A DNA stretch of 35,062 bases. Origin: an uncultured Actinomycetes bacterium. GTDB taxonomy: Bacteria > Actinomycetota > Actinomycetes > Nanopelagicales > Nanopelagicaceae. How positions within the stretch are numbered: the stretch's first letter is position 1; each line of letters starts with the position of its first letter. The translations under genes and the position numbers were made by a program. Location of the stretch: the NCBI GenBank assembly GCA_903898855.1, contig CAIUHB010000046.1, forward strand, positions 1 to 35,062, in the 5' to 3' direction. Positions 28,636 to 35,062 of the stretch are shown one piece after another. The notes under the pieces are model-generated. The model saw nothing but the letters and a program-made list of their open reading frames with translations. It did no database searches and had not been told where the DNA came from.

Positions 28636-29423
28636 GTAATCACGAAGACGAGGTAATGCCTCCCACACCGGGAGAGCGCCTTACCCATTTCTTCGGTCGT
28701 AAAGATGTGCGTATCGCAACTCTCTACACCGTTCTCGTTGGAGCTTTAACAGTAATAATCGGCGGCTTCTTCTATACCAAGTGGATGCCAAATGCCATGA
28801 GTACAGATATGAAATCCATTGAGCGCTTGATGGTGATCTTTACTTGGATCTCTGCTCCAGTCTGTGGCGTCGTTGTAGCAATCACGCTTTACACGCTGCA
28901 GAATCGTCATAAAGGCGACACCCCACCTGAAGATGGACCTGCGATTCGTACTCGCGGACCCATCGTCATTGTTTGGTCAATAGTTTCCAGCTTGCTCTGC
29001 CTTGTTGCAGTTGTTTACGGATTAATTGAACTCAACTCAGCGGACGGAAAAGCGCAAGCAAATGCGCCACACGCGCTAATCGTTGAAGTCACCGGAAACC
29101 AATGGGTCTGGAACTTCCACTATCCAGCACAAGATGTCACCACAGATAAGTTGATGCTTCCCATCAACCAACCAGTTGAATTTCGAATTACATCAGTCGA
29201 TGTCAACCACTCATTCTGGCCAGTACAACTTGGCGTAAAGGCTGATGCCAACCGCGTTCAAGTGACATTGGCAGATACCACTCCAAACAAACTTGGAAAT
29301 ATCGATGTGAAATGTGCCGAACTTTGCGGCCTCTATCACGCTTATATGGAGACCACTGGCGCCGTCATGACAAGAGCTGACTTCAATAACTGGGTCACTG
29401 CACAAGGAGGTCACACAGCATGA
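28632..29423 (+). CDS. ctaC: Cytochrome c oxidase subunit II with complete CuA site
   Basis: Receives electrons at the binuclear CuA centre and passes them to subunit I. The 263 residues contain three predicted membrane segments (about 29-52, 66-85 and 114-134), one more than the usual two, and then the cupredoxin domain. The CuA ligands are all present: H193 in VDVNHSFWP, then C228, E230, C232, H236 and M239 in CAELCGLYHAYM. The aromatic NQWVWNFHYP region that carries electrons in is intact. No fused cytochrome c domain is present, so an external donor is needed. The gene overlaps its neighbours by 4 bases on each side. Confidence 0.93.
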   Translation: MSNHEDEVMPPTPGERLTHFFGRKDVRIATLYTVLVGALTVIIGGFFYTKWMPNAMSTDMKSIERLMVIFTWISAPVCGVVVAITLYTLQNRHKGDTPPEDGPAIRTRGPIVIVWSIVSSLLCLVAVVYGLIELNSADGKAQANAPHALIVEVTGNQWVWNFHYPAQDVTTDKLMLPINQPVEFRITSVDVNHSFWPVQLGVKADANRVQVTLADTTPNKLGNIDVKCAELCGLYHAYMETTGAVMTRADFNNWVTAQGGHTA

Positions 29424-31282
29424 CAACTCTCGATCACCAAGCAACTACCCGACCAATTCCAAATCCAAAGCGGAGCTTGATCACCAAGCTCAACATGGGT
29501 ACTGGAGTAATTGTTGGAGTTATCTTCGCTCTTGCTACTTACTACTTAATCAACCCACACGTTGATCATTCAATAGCTCAGGAATACAACCGCCAACTTC
29601 TCGCAACCATGTTTATGTGGAGCCTTGGCTTCATGATTGGAATTGGCGCCTTCATTGGACCATTCCGCTGGTTGATTGGTAAAGATCTCACCGATGAAGA
29701 GCAGCTCTACCTTGCCGGCGACGGCCAAGGTATCAAGCGCTACTTCAAATATTGCACCGACCACAAAGTGGTAGGAATTCAATATCTCGTCGGTGTAATT
29801 ACTCTGCTTGGCGTAGGTGGAACTCTCGCCATGATGATTCGTACCAACTTGATTCAACCCGGTTCCAAGTTCATCAACCCAGTTATCTATAACTCATTGG
29901 TTGGACTTCACGGAATCACCATGATTATCGCGATGATTATCGTTGCCACCGGACCTTTCGGTAACTACATCATGCCAATCATGATTGGTGCTGCCGATAT
30001 GGCATTCCCTCGCTTAAACGCACTCTCTTGGTGGGTTCTCTTCACCGCGATTCCAGTGCTCTGCAGCGCTTGGTTCTTGGGTGGAATTCCTACCGGCTGG
30101 ACTGCATACGCACCGCTTAGCGTCCAAGCTGGACCAGGTATGAATGCATTTATCGCGACCATCATTATCTTCGCTGTTTCAACCGCGGTTGCTGGTGCCA
30201 ACATCACCGCAACAGTTGTTGCGATGCGCGCAAAGGGCATGAGCTGGAACCGCGTTCCGATCTTCGTAGTCGGCGCAACCATCTCGGTCGCACTTGCTAT
30301 CCCAGCTTTCCCAACCTTCATGGTCTCGATGATCATGACCGGTTTGGATCGCACCTTTGCGACTACCTTCTTCGATGCCAACTTCGGTGGCAGCGGTTGG
30401 TTGTACGCACACCTCTTCTGGATTATGGGACACCCTGAGGTCTACGTAATCTTGATTCCTGGCGTTGCTGCGCTGATGGAAATCGCACCGGTATTCGTCC
30501 GCAAGCCTCTCTTCTCCTACAACGCCGCAATCATGGGCTTTGCTGGAATTGCCGGCCTTTCCGTACTTGTTTGGGCCCACCACATGTACATGTCTGGCTG
30601 GATGCCAATGCTTAATGGACCGTTCATGGTGACGACCGAGATGATCTCGGTACCAACCGGACTTATCTTCTTGGTAATCCTCGGCACGCTCTGGCGAGGC
30701 AGGCCATGGATGAAGCTTCCGATGCTCGGTGTCTATGCATTCCTCTGGAACATGCTCGTCGGTGGAATCACTGGTCTCTATCTCTCAGATGTACCAGCAG
30801 ATAACTATCTCCACGGCTCCATGTACGTAACCGCGCACTTCCACTACACCTTGATGGGTGCAGCACTAACTGGCGCACTTGCCGGCCTTGCCTTCTGGTT
30901 CCCAAAGATGACAGGTCGCATGCTCAATGAGCGCGCTGGCTACATCTCCTTCTGGTTAGTACAGGTTGGATTCCAGGTTCTCTTCCTCGGCATGTTCATC
31001 GCTGGTGCAGAAGGTCAACCACGTCGTGTCTCTGACTATGCACATCAGTTCGCAACCTCTAACTTGATTAGCACCATCGGTGCTTACTCAATTGGAATTG
31101 GAATGATTGTCCTCCTCTGGGCAGTCGTTCACTCATGGCGCTTTGGAAAGATTGCGCCAATGAATCCATGGGGCTCTAAGACACTTGAGTGGACTGTTCC
31201 TTATCCAGTCCCACTAGTGAACTTTGATACTCCACCAGTTGTTACGAGTGATCCTTATGGCTATGGAAAGGCAGAAAAGTAA
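29420..31282 (+). CDS. ctaD: Haem-copper oxidase subunit I, variant lacking the K-channel lysine
   Basis: Catalytic subunit of a terminal oxidase, 620 residues. Conserved ligands are in place: H164 (LHGITM) and H475 for the low-spin haem, H338 (GHPEVY) with H387 and H388 (WAHHMY) for CuB, H473 for the high-spin haem, plus E340 and the cross-linking tyrosine Y342. The K-channel position is changed: SVPTGLIFL has I416 where the family has lysine (PTGVKF or PTGIKV). In the D-channel, D193 and N200 are present but the second asparagine of the usual RLNN is A201. Residues 1-115 precede the normal TDHK start and add two predicted membrane segments. It overlaps ctaC by 4 bases and ctaE by 1. Confidence 0.92.
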   Translation: MTTLDHQATTRPIPNPKRSLITKLNMGTGVIVGVIFALATYYLINPHVDHSIAQEYNRQLLATMFMWSLGFMIGIGAFIGPFRWLIGKDLTDEEQLYLAGDGQGIKRYFKYCTDHKVVGIQYLVGVITLLGVGGTLAMMIRTNLIQPGSKFINPVIYNSLVGLHGITMIIAMIIVATGPFGNYIMPIMIGAADMAFPRLNALSWWVLFTAIPVLCSAWFLGGIPTGWTAYAPLSVQAGPGMNAFIATIIIFAVSTAVAGANITATVVAMRAKGMSWNRVPIFVVGATISVALAIPAFPTFMVSMIMTGLDRTFATTFFDANFGGSGWLYAHLFWIMGHPEVYVILIPGVAALMEIAPVFVRKPLFSYNAAIMGFAGIAGLSVLVWAHHMYMSGWMPMLNGPFMVTTEMISVPTGLIFLVILGTLWRGRPWMKLPMLGVYAFLWNMLVGGITGLYLSDVPADNYLHGSMYVTAHFHYTLMGAALTGALAGLAFWFPKMTGRMLNERAGYISFWLVQVGFQVLFLGMFIAGAEGQPRRVSDYAHQFATSNLISTIGAYSIGIGMIVLLWAVVHSWRFGKIAPMNPWGSKTLEWTVPYPVPLVNFDTPPVVTSDPYGYGKAEK

Positions 31283-31890
31283 TGAGTTCAGATACTAAAT
31301 TCCATGTCCATCACGATTCACCAGAGAAGATAGGCCGTCGTGAGCGCTTAGGCGTTCGCCTGCTCATCGTTGCTGACGGCGCCTTTGTCTTCGGCATGAT
31401 CTTCTCGTACTTCTACCTTCGTAACCTCAATGCAAACAATGGTTGGATTCCAAAGGGTGGTCACCACCTTTCAGTCTCTTCCGGTTGGATTGTGGTGATT
31501 CCACTTCTCGTTGCTGCAATTGCACATAAACTCGGAACGCATAATCTGAAGGCTTTCAAGAATATCTCCATCATCACCTTGATCGCTTTGGTGGTTGGTT
31601 TGTATCTCCAATGGAAGCAATTGGCTCATATGCCATTCCGAGTTGATGGAGATTCCGGCAAGGTATTTGGCTTTGAAGGTTCCTACTCATCTTCTTGGGC
31701 GCTGATAGCTGGTGCAAATATGTTCCACTACATTCTCGGAACATTTATCTCACTTGGTTTAGTTATTCGCGCACGTCGCGCTGATGTAGATCCAATCCTT
31801 GAAAAGTGGCGCCTACGTACTGCAGGCTCTTGGTTTACTTGGATTGCAATTTCGGGAATTGCTTGCGCAATCACCACATCAATTATCTAA
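31282..31890 (+). CDS. ctaE: Cytochrome c oxidase subunit III-like protein
   Basis: Membrane subunit of the same oxidase, 202 residues with five predicted membrane segments (about 25-47, 67-85, 94-110, 135-160, 181-202), the usual size for short bacterial subunit III. The first helix reads LLIVADGAFVFGMIFSYFYL; in canonical subunit III this place carries the conserved S-E pair, so the glutamate is replaced by aspartate here. The HYILGTFISLGLVIRARR helix matches the family's fourth helix with its histidine. The ATG overlaps the ctaD stop by one base, and a strong terminator follows the gene. Confidence 0.85.
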   Translation: MSSDTKFHVHHDSPEKIGRRERLGVRLLIVADGAFVFGMIFSYFYLRNLNANNGWIPKGGHHLSVSSGWIVVIPLLVAAIAHKLGTHNLKAFKNISIITLIALVVGLYLQWKQLAHMPFRVDGDSGKVFGFEGSYSSSWALIAGANMFHYILGTFISLGLVIRARRADVDPILEKWRLRTAGSWFTWIAISGIACAITTSII

Positions 31891-31900
31891 GCTAAAAATT

Positions 31901-31928
31901 AAAGCCCCCACGTAATTGTGGGGGCTTT
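31901..31928. terminator. Bidirectional rho-independent terminator between oxidase and rhodopsin islands
   Basis: An 11-base perfect stem (AAAGCCCCCAC, 6-base loop, GTGGGGGCTTT) is followed by TTT on the plus strand and by an A/T-rich tract that reads as a U run on the minus strand. It starts 10 bases after the ctaE stop and lies just 3' of the minus-strand small membrane gene, so it can end both convergent units. Confidence 0.92.
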
Positions 31929-31941
31929 TTTATTTCTCAAA

Positions 31942-32178
31942 TTAATTGAGGAAACCATAAATCAGCGCCAGTGCGCCGATCAATAACCAAGTGAGCTTTC
32001 CCGCCTTAGAAGCAAGGAAGTTCTTGGCGCCTTTGACATAGGTCAGAGCTAATAGAACTGCGCCAGGCAAGACGATAGCCAAACTATGAATTGCGATGTT
32101 GTGGTGCGCGCGCTGGTAATCCCAGTTCAGTAATCCGATAGCAATCATCGAATAGGCCCACATGCGATAGTTATTCAT
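31942..32178 (-). CDS. Small three-helix membrane protein downstream of actinorhodopsin
   Basis: Protein of 78 residues with three predicted membrane segments (about 5-20, 28-47 and 62-77) and a polar HH-containing loop (NWDYQRAHHNIA). I do not recognise a family. The ATG at 32178 has AGAGG at good spacing; an in-frame start at 32244 would place the N-terminus in the hairpin after the rhodopsin gene and adds no family sequence. It is on the same strand as blh and actR, with 75 bases after the rhodopsin stop, and may be co-transcribed by read-through of that hairpin. A role in rhodopsin membrane assembly is possible but unproven. Confidence 0.65.
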   Translation of the reverse strand: MNNYRMWAYSMIAIGLLNWDYQRAHHNIAIHSLAIVLPGAVLLALTYVKGAKNFLASKAGKLTWLLIGALALIYGFLN

Positions 32179-32214
32179 CAAAACCTCTATTTCATTCTGG
32201 AGTAGAAATAGCAA

Positions 32215-32240
32215 TGGCGGGAAGGAGAACCTTCCCGCCA
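32215..32240 (-). terminator. GC-rich hairpin 13 bases after the actinorhodopsin stop
   Basis: An 11-base perfect inverted repeat (TGGCGGGAAGG, 4-base loop, CCTTCCCGCCA) begins 13 bases after the rhodopsin stop. On the minus strand it is followed by a mixed sequence with only short U runs, so it is more likely a partial terminator or a 3'-end stabiliser of an abundant message than a complete stop before the small downstream gene. Confidence 0.65.
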
Positions 32241-32253
32241 CCACTTTTAGTGC

Positions 32254-33027
32254 TTAGTGTGAGTCTGCCATTCCTTCTGCAGCTGACTTCATACGTGCAA
32301 TACGGAAGATGGTGATACCGAATACGCACTTTGCAAGAACGTCTGCAATTGTGTAACCAATCTGGCGATCTGTGAAGAGGTACGCCATTTGATTCGCGCT
32401 TGGGTTCTTAACCAAGATTGGAATCAAGTATGAGATTGGGTAGACACCCCATGTTGCGATAAGCAACAAGCGAAGGCGACCGATTGATGCGGCTACGCCC
32501 TCTGGCTGACGATCAAGTGACTTGCCAAGCTCTACGAACAATACGTAAAGGATGTACAAGAATGGAATTGTTGAAAGAATACCGAATAGAACCTTGGTTC
32601 CATTGTGGCTTGAGATTTCGCCAGGATATCCGAGGATGATCATCGCAGCTGATGCTGGGACCAAGCGTGAGATAAGTGACTTTGAAGCTTCCTTAGCGAT
32701 AGCTAGAACTGCAATTACTTCTACGAGCAATAGCGGTACAGTCAAAATCCAGTCAACATAGCGATATGCCTCGTTAAATGCACCTTGCTGGGTTCCAATT
32801 GTTACAGCGTTCTTCATTGATGCATCGTTAAATGAGTTGAAGATGCGGAAGTAGTGATATCCAGCAATGAAGGTAACCATTGAAGACATGACTAGTGCGC
32901 TGCGGTACTTAGCTAGCACGCGGCTCTGTCCCACGAGTGTGAAGACGGTGCATGCGAGCATCGAGATCAGACCAAAGGAGAAGATGTTATATAACGAACT
33001 CCATTGTCCATTTGATAGTTGAAGCAT
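32254..33027 (-). CDS. actR: Actinorhodopsin, light-driven proton pump
   Basis: Seven-helix retinal protein of 257 residues that pumps protons outward in light. Helix C reads RYVDWILTVPLLLVEV: D92 (acceptor), T96 and E103 (donor), the DTE pattern of proteorhodopsin-like pumps; L100 at the tuning position predicts green absorption. H58 matches the histidine that pairs with the acceptor in proteorhodopsin. K233 in VLAKCVFG is the retinal Schiff-base lysine. Helix E has G149 in VLFGILSTIPFLYILYVL, placed like the fenestration glycine of antenna-binding rhodopsins by my alignment. AGGAGGA lies 8 bases before the ATG. blh is directly upstream. Confidence 0.96.
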   Translation of the reverse strand: MLQLSNGQWSSLYNIFSFGLISMLACTVFTLVGQSRVLAKYRSALVMSSMVTFIAGYHYFRIFNSFNDASMKNAVTIGTQQGAFNEAYRYVDWILTVPLLLVEVIAVLAIAKEASKSLISRLVPASAAMIILGYPGEISSHNGTKVLFGILSTIPFLYILYVLFVELGKSLDRQPEGVAASIGRLRLLLIATWGVYPISYLIPILVKNPSANQMAYLFTDRQIGYTIADVLAKCVFGITIFRIARMKSAAEGMADSH

Positions 33028-33050
33028 TCGGATATTCCTCCTGTAAATGG

Positions 33051-33086
33051 GTCGCTATATGGGCCCGAGATTGCTCGGATAGCGAC
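33051..33086 (-). promoter_or_regulatory. Stem-loop in the actinorhodopsin 5' leader
   Basis: In the actR leader an 8-base outer stem (GTCGCTAT with ATAGCGAC) encloses a 5-base inner stem (CCGAG with CTCGG) around a 4-base loop, with a 6-base bulge on one side. It ends 9 bases before the AGGAGGA ribosome site. A second AAAGGAG sits at its upstream edge with no start codon after it. It may stabilise the mRNA or control translation; no known riboswitch class is recognised. Confidence 0.55.
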
Positions 33087-33180
33087 TCCTTTATGCAAAG
33101 TGTTCGCTAAAACTGCGTATTTATCCAGCAATCGCTCAACAAAATCCCAATAATCTTTGGGTTTAGGCCTATTTCGGGCG

Positions 33181-34137
33181 CTATCTGAGCGCGTTTCGGT
33201 CAAAACGGGCGGTAGCCATCATGTGTGGGACGGTCAGCGCCCAGACCACGACCAAGCTCGCCCAGAGCATCCCCGAGCCAAATTGGCCTGGACGATTCAA
33301 CATTAAAATCAGGGCAACTAAGAGCGTTCCGGCAATTGCGTATAGGCCGGGCAGAACCGCCCGCGAAATAGCCAAACCAGTTTTGCCCTGCTCTGCCGCC
33401 ATAAGCGCCTTGGGAAGTTTGGGAACTAACCGAGCGGTGTGACGCAAGGCGTGCCAGAGCCCGAAATACACAGCAAAGGTGATGAGTGGTGGTGCCAGCA
33501 AAGAGAGCGCAGCGAGCAGGATCAAATCACTCGCGGATTGAATATTTCGAAGTATTAGTTGAACAAGTACGGCCAGTGCCGCCAAGGCAATTACTACATT
33601 GCGAATTAAGTGCGTATTGGATCCCGCCCAGTGCGCAATCGAAGGATGGATGCGTACAAGAGCTTTGAATGAGCGATGATCTGTAAGCGGCAGGAAGACA
33701 GGCAGGGATCCCGAGGCGAGCCCGTACAAATAACTAGAAGTGCGAGTAAATCTAGGTTGGTTTTGGAAATCACGCCATTCGTTTTTATAGGCAGCATCAC
33801 CAAAGCCAAAGTGGAGAGCGCTCATCACTAATACACATTGGAAACCGACGACGCTCCACTGTGCGATAGCCAAACCAGCCAAAATTGCAATCGCAACATA
33901 GACCAGAATGAAGGCGCCAAATTTCAATCTTGGCTTGCTCGGAATAGAAATTAAATGGTCGATTGCGCCATGTGGAATTCCGAGCGAGAGTGAGATGGTT
34001 GCAATAGTTATCTGTAAGGTTTGAGAAATCTCGACCTTTGTAAAGTGAAGTGCTAAGAACGCAACGGCTGTCACTAAGGCAGCTAATCTTGAGAGTCGGA
34101 AGGCGAGCTTGTAGATTTCAGAAAGTCCCGATTCCAT
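33181..34137 (-). CDS. blh: Brp/Blh-type beta-carotene 15,15'-dioxygenase
   Basis: Membrane iron enzyme that cleaves beta-carotene into two retinal molecules, supplying the chromophore of the downstream rhodopsin. The 318-residue protein has about eight predicted membrane segments and the conserved histidines of the family: H56 and H61 (GIPHGAIDH), H109 (SALHFGFGD), H229 and H233 (GLWHALRH) and H305 (TVPHMM). It lies 153 bases upstream of actR on the same strand and diverges from crtYc, whose product helps make its substrate. Confidence 0.94.
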   Translation of the reverse strand: MESGLSEIYKLAFRLSRLAALVTAVAFLALHFTKVEISQTLQITIATISLSLGIPHGAIDHLISIPSKPRLKFGAFILVYVAIAILAGLAIAQWSVVGFQCVLVMSALHFGFGDAAYKNEWRDFQNQPRFTRTSSYLYGLASGSLPVFLPLTDHRSFKALVRIHPSIAHWAGSNTHLIRNVVIALAALAVLVQLILRNIQSASDLILLAALSLLAPPLITFAVYFGLWHALRHTARLVPKLPKALMAAEQGKTGLAISRAVLPGLYAIAGTLLVALILMLNRPGQFGSGMLWASLVVVWALTVPHMMATARFDRNALR

Positions 34138-34149
34138 GCCCTCAGAGTA
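34138..34149 (-). promoter_or_regulatory. -10 box just before blh
   Basis: On the minus strand TACTCT (34149 to 34144) is followed by GAGGGC and then the blh ATG, the same 6-base spacing seen before other leaderless starts in this window. GAGG could alternatively serve as a ribosome site of a longer transcript. No good -35 is visible. Confidence 0.4.
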
Positions 34150-34184
34150 TGTGAAATATTAGGAATTTGGGAGATGATTGGCGA

Positions 34185-34505
34185 GTGCTTCACCTCAATT
34201 ATCTCTGGGTACTGATTTTTATTGCCCTATGTGCAATTGGGGTCAATCTCGGATTTAAACTGAAAATTTCACAGCACTGGCGCACTTTTTTTAAGGTTGA
34301 TCTCTGCATCCTGGTTATCTATCTCGCCTGGGATATCTGGGCCGTCCACAAAAAGAGTTGGAGCTTTGATTCAAAACAAATTTTAGGGTTGAAGATTCTG
34401 GGCGGCTTACCCATTGAAGAGATCCTCTTCTTTGTAGTTGTCCCGCTTATGGCGATTCTGAGTTATCGCGCACTTACTCAAATAGTGGCGAGGTTTCGAC
34501 GATGA
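34185..34505 (+). CDS. crtYc: Lycopene cyclase subunit CrtYc
   Basis: First half of the heterodimeric lycopene cyclase that closes the rings of lycopene to give beta-carotene. The 106 residues (from GTG at 34185) have three predicted membrane segments and the conserved GLPIEEILFFVVVP motif (about 80-93), whose acidic pair is typical of the CrtYc/CrtYd/CarRA cyclase family, with DLCILVIYLAWDIWAV earlier. An in-frame TTG at 34167 would add six hydrophilic residues; neither start has an ideal ribosome site. It overlaps crtYd by 4 bases and diverges from blh. Confidence 0.86.
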   Translation: MLHLNYLWVLIFIALCAIGVNLGFKLKISQHWRTFFKVDLCILVIYLAWDIWAVHKKSWSFDSKQILGLKILGGLPIEEILFFVVVPLMAILSYRALTQIVARFRR

Positions 34506-34804
34506 TCTATTCTGATATTGCGTTAGATGCGATCCTGGTCGCAGTCCTTCTCGATCTCTTTGTACTTCGTACTCAAATGCTCACTCGTGGGATTTATTGG
34601 CTCACCTACGCTCTGATTCTGCCCTTTCAACTACTCACAAATTGGTGGCTCACCTCAAAGGACATTGTGATTTATTCGCAAAGCGAGATTATTGGGCGTA
34701 GGTTGGCTGGCGCGCCGATTGAGGATTTACTCTTTGGATTCTCGTTGATCTTATTGACGCTATCGCTCTGGGAATTCTTTTTAAAGCAGAGTACTAAAGA
34801 TTAA
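34502..34804 (+). CDS. crtYd: Lycopene cyclase subunit CrtYd
   Basis: Second half of the heterodimeric lycopene cyclase. The 100 residues contain three predicted membrane segments, the YWLTYALILPFQLLTNWWLT stretch in the middle and the matching GAPIEDLLFGFSLILL motif (about 70-85). It overlaps crtYc by 4 bases (ATGA), giving translational coupling of the two subunits, and its 3' end overlaps the convergent permease gene by 11 bases. Confidence 0.87.
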   Translation: MIYSDIALDAILVAVLLDLFVLRTQMLTRGIYWLTYALILPFQLLTNWWLTSKDIVIYSQSEIIGRRLAGAPIEDLLFGFSLILLTLSLWEFFLKQSTKD

Positions 34805-35062
34805 TTGCCTCTTGTTTTTTAATCTTCCTAAATCCGAAAATTAGGTGGCCAAAGAAGCCAATTAATAACGCAAAGAGAATTCCAATATTGGAATAGGCCC
34901 AAGCTCCGCTCTTTCCGCCAAGTACTCCCAGAAAATATCCTTGCCAAGTTAGCCAGGAAGCTAATTGGTTGGTAACAAAACCAAAGCCAACGATGGATCC
35001 CACTATCAAAATCAGGGTAGAAGAAAGATTCCAACTGCCATAGCGACCTTGCGAATCAAATA
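34794..35062 (-). CDS. NCS1-like nucleobase permease, C-terminal fragment at window edge
   Basis: Only the last 88 residues are visible; the frame is open through base 35062, so the gene begins beyond the window and the TTG at 35009 is not its start. The segment FDSQGRYG followed by two membrane helices, with FGFVTNQLASWLTWQGYFLG and GAWAYSNIGILFALLIGF between, and a basic C-terminal tail, resembles the end of NCS1-family cytosine/purine/allantoin permeases. This is recognition from memory, not a search. It overlaps the crtYd end by 11 bases. Confidence 0.65.
   Translation of the reverse strand, partial: FDSQGRYGSWNLSSTLILIVGSIVGFGFVTNQLASWLTWQGYFLGVLGGKSGAWAYSNIGILFALLIGFFGHLIFGFRKIKKQEAINL

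Noticed and set aside
29570..30583. Several antisense open frames within ctaD
   Set aside because: They mirror the codon structure of ctaD, lack ribosome sites and show no protein family features.
29420..31282. Subunit I as a nitric oxide reductase
   Set aside because: It keeps GHPEVY with the active-site tyrosine, the full CuB ligands and a CuA-bearing partner, which fit an oxygen reductase better; NOR-type glutamates are not seen.

Overview
The window looks like a piece of a streamlined freshwater actinobacterial genome, most likely of the acI lineage (Nanopelagicales, Planktophila/Nanopelagicus-like). The reasons are an actinorhodopsin gene with its retinal-forming blh neighbour, a heterodimeric CrtYc/CrtYd lycopene cyclase, actinobacterial-type LysS, ArgA, FtsH, GuaB1 and LysX-like proteins, a moderate G+C content (by eye), very tight gene packing and several apparently leaderless genes. 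The taxonomic call is inference; no rRNA or other phylogenetic marker was searched.

Region 1 (about 1-20161) is read almost entirely on the minus strand. In transcription order it holds a DMT-family exporter, a D-Ala-D-Ala carboxypeptidase, haem O synthase (ctaB), an ABC exporter pair, a secreted NlpC/P60 peptidase, tilS, hpt, ftsH, four folate genes (folE-folP-folB-folK), panC, nadB-nadC, coaX, lysS, argA and finally clpC, which runs off the left edge. Genes overlap or abut by 1-12 bases over long stretches. The fol/pan/nad/coaX block makes precursors of tetrahydrofolate, CoA and NAD side by side.

Region 2 (20186-26753) begins with a TrmH-type RNA methyltransferase (+), convergent with a TPR protein (-). 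It continues with a tightly coupled plus-strand envelope operon: a Tat-exported polysaccharide deacetylase-like protein with an altered first motif, a secreted YVTN beta-propeller, and a stand-alone membrane protein matching the N-terminal MprF-like part of mycobacterial LysX. The guaB1 GMP reductase gene follows.

Region 3 (26757-31890) is a terminal-oxidase island. ctaG and a small membrane protein run on the minus strand, divergent from a plus-strand operon: a membrane-anchored cupredoxin-like protein, subunit II with a complete CuA site, subunit I and subunit III. Subunit I keeps every haem and CuB ligand and the active-site tyrosine, but has isoleucine where the K-channel lysine normally sits and carries extra N-terminal membrane segments. 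This is the most unusual system in the window.

Region 4 (31942-34804) is a light-harvesting island. blh (beta-carotene cleavage to retinal), actinorhodopsin and a 78-residue three-helix membrane protein lie on the minus strand, with notable RNA hairpins before and after the rhodopsin gene. crtYc-crtYd (lycopene to beta-carotene) run divergently. Together these genes can turn lycopene into retinal and load it onto a DTE-type outward proton pump. crtE, crtB and crtI are not in the window. The right edge holds the C-terminal end of an NCS1-like permease.

No gap between genes exceeds 300 bases. I saw no tRNA, rRNA, CRISPR array, insertion sequence or phage gene.
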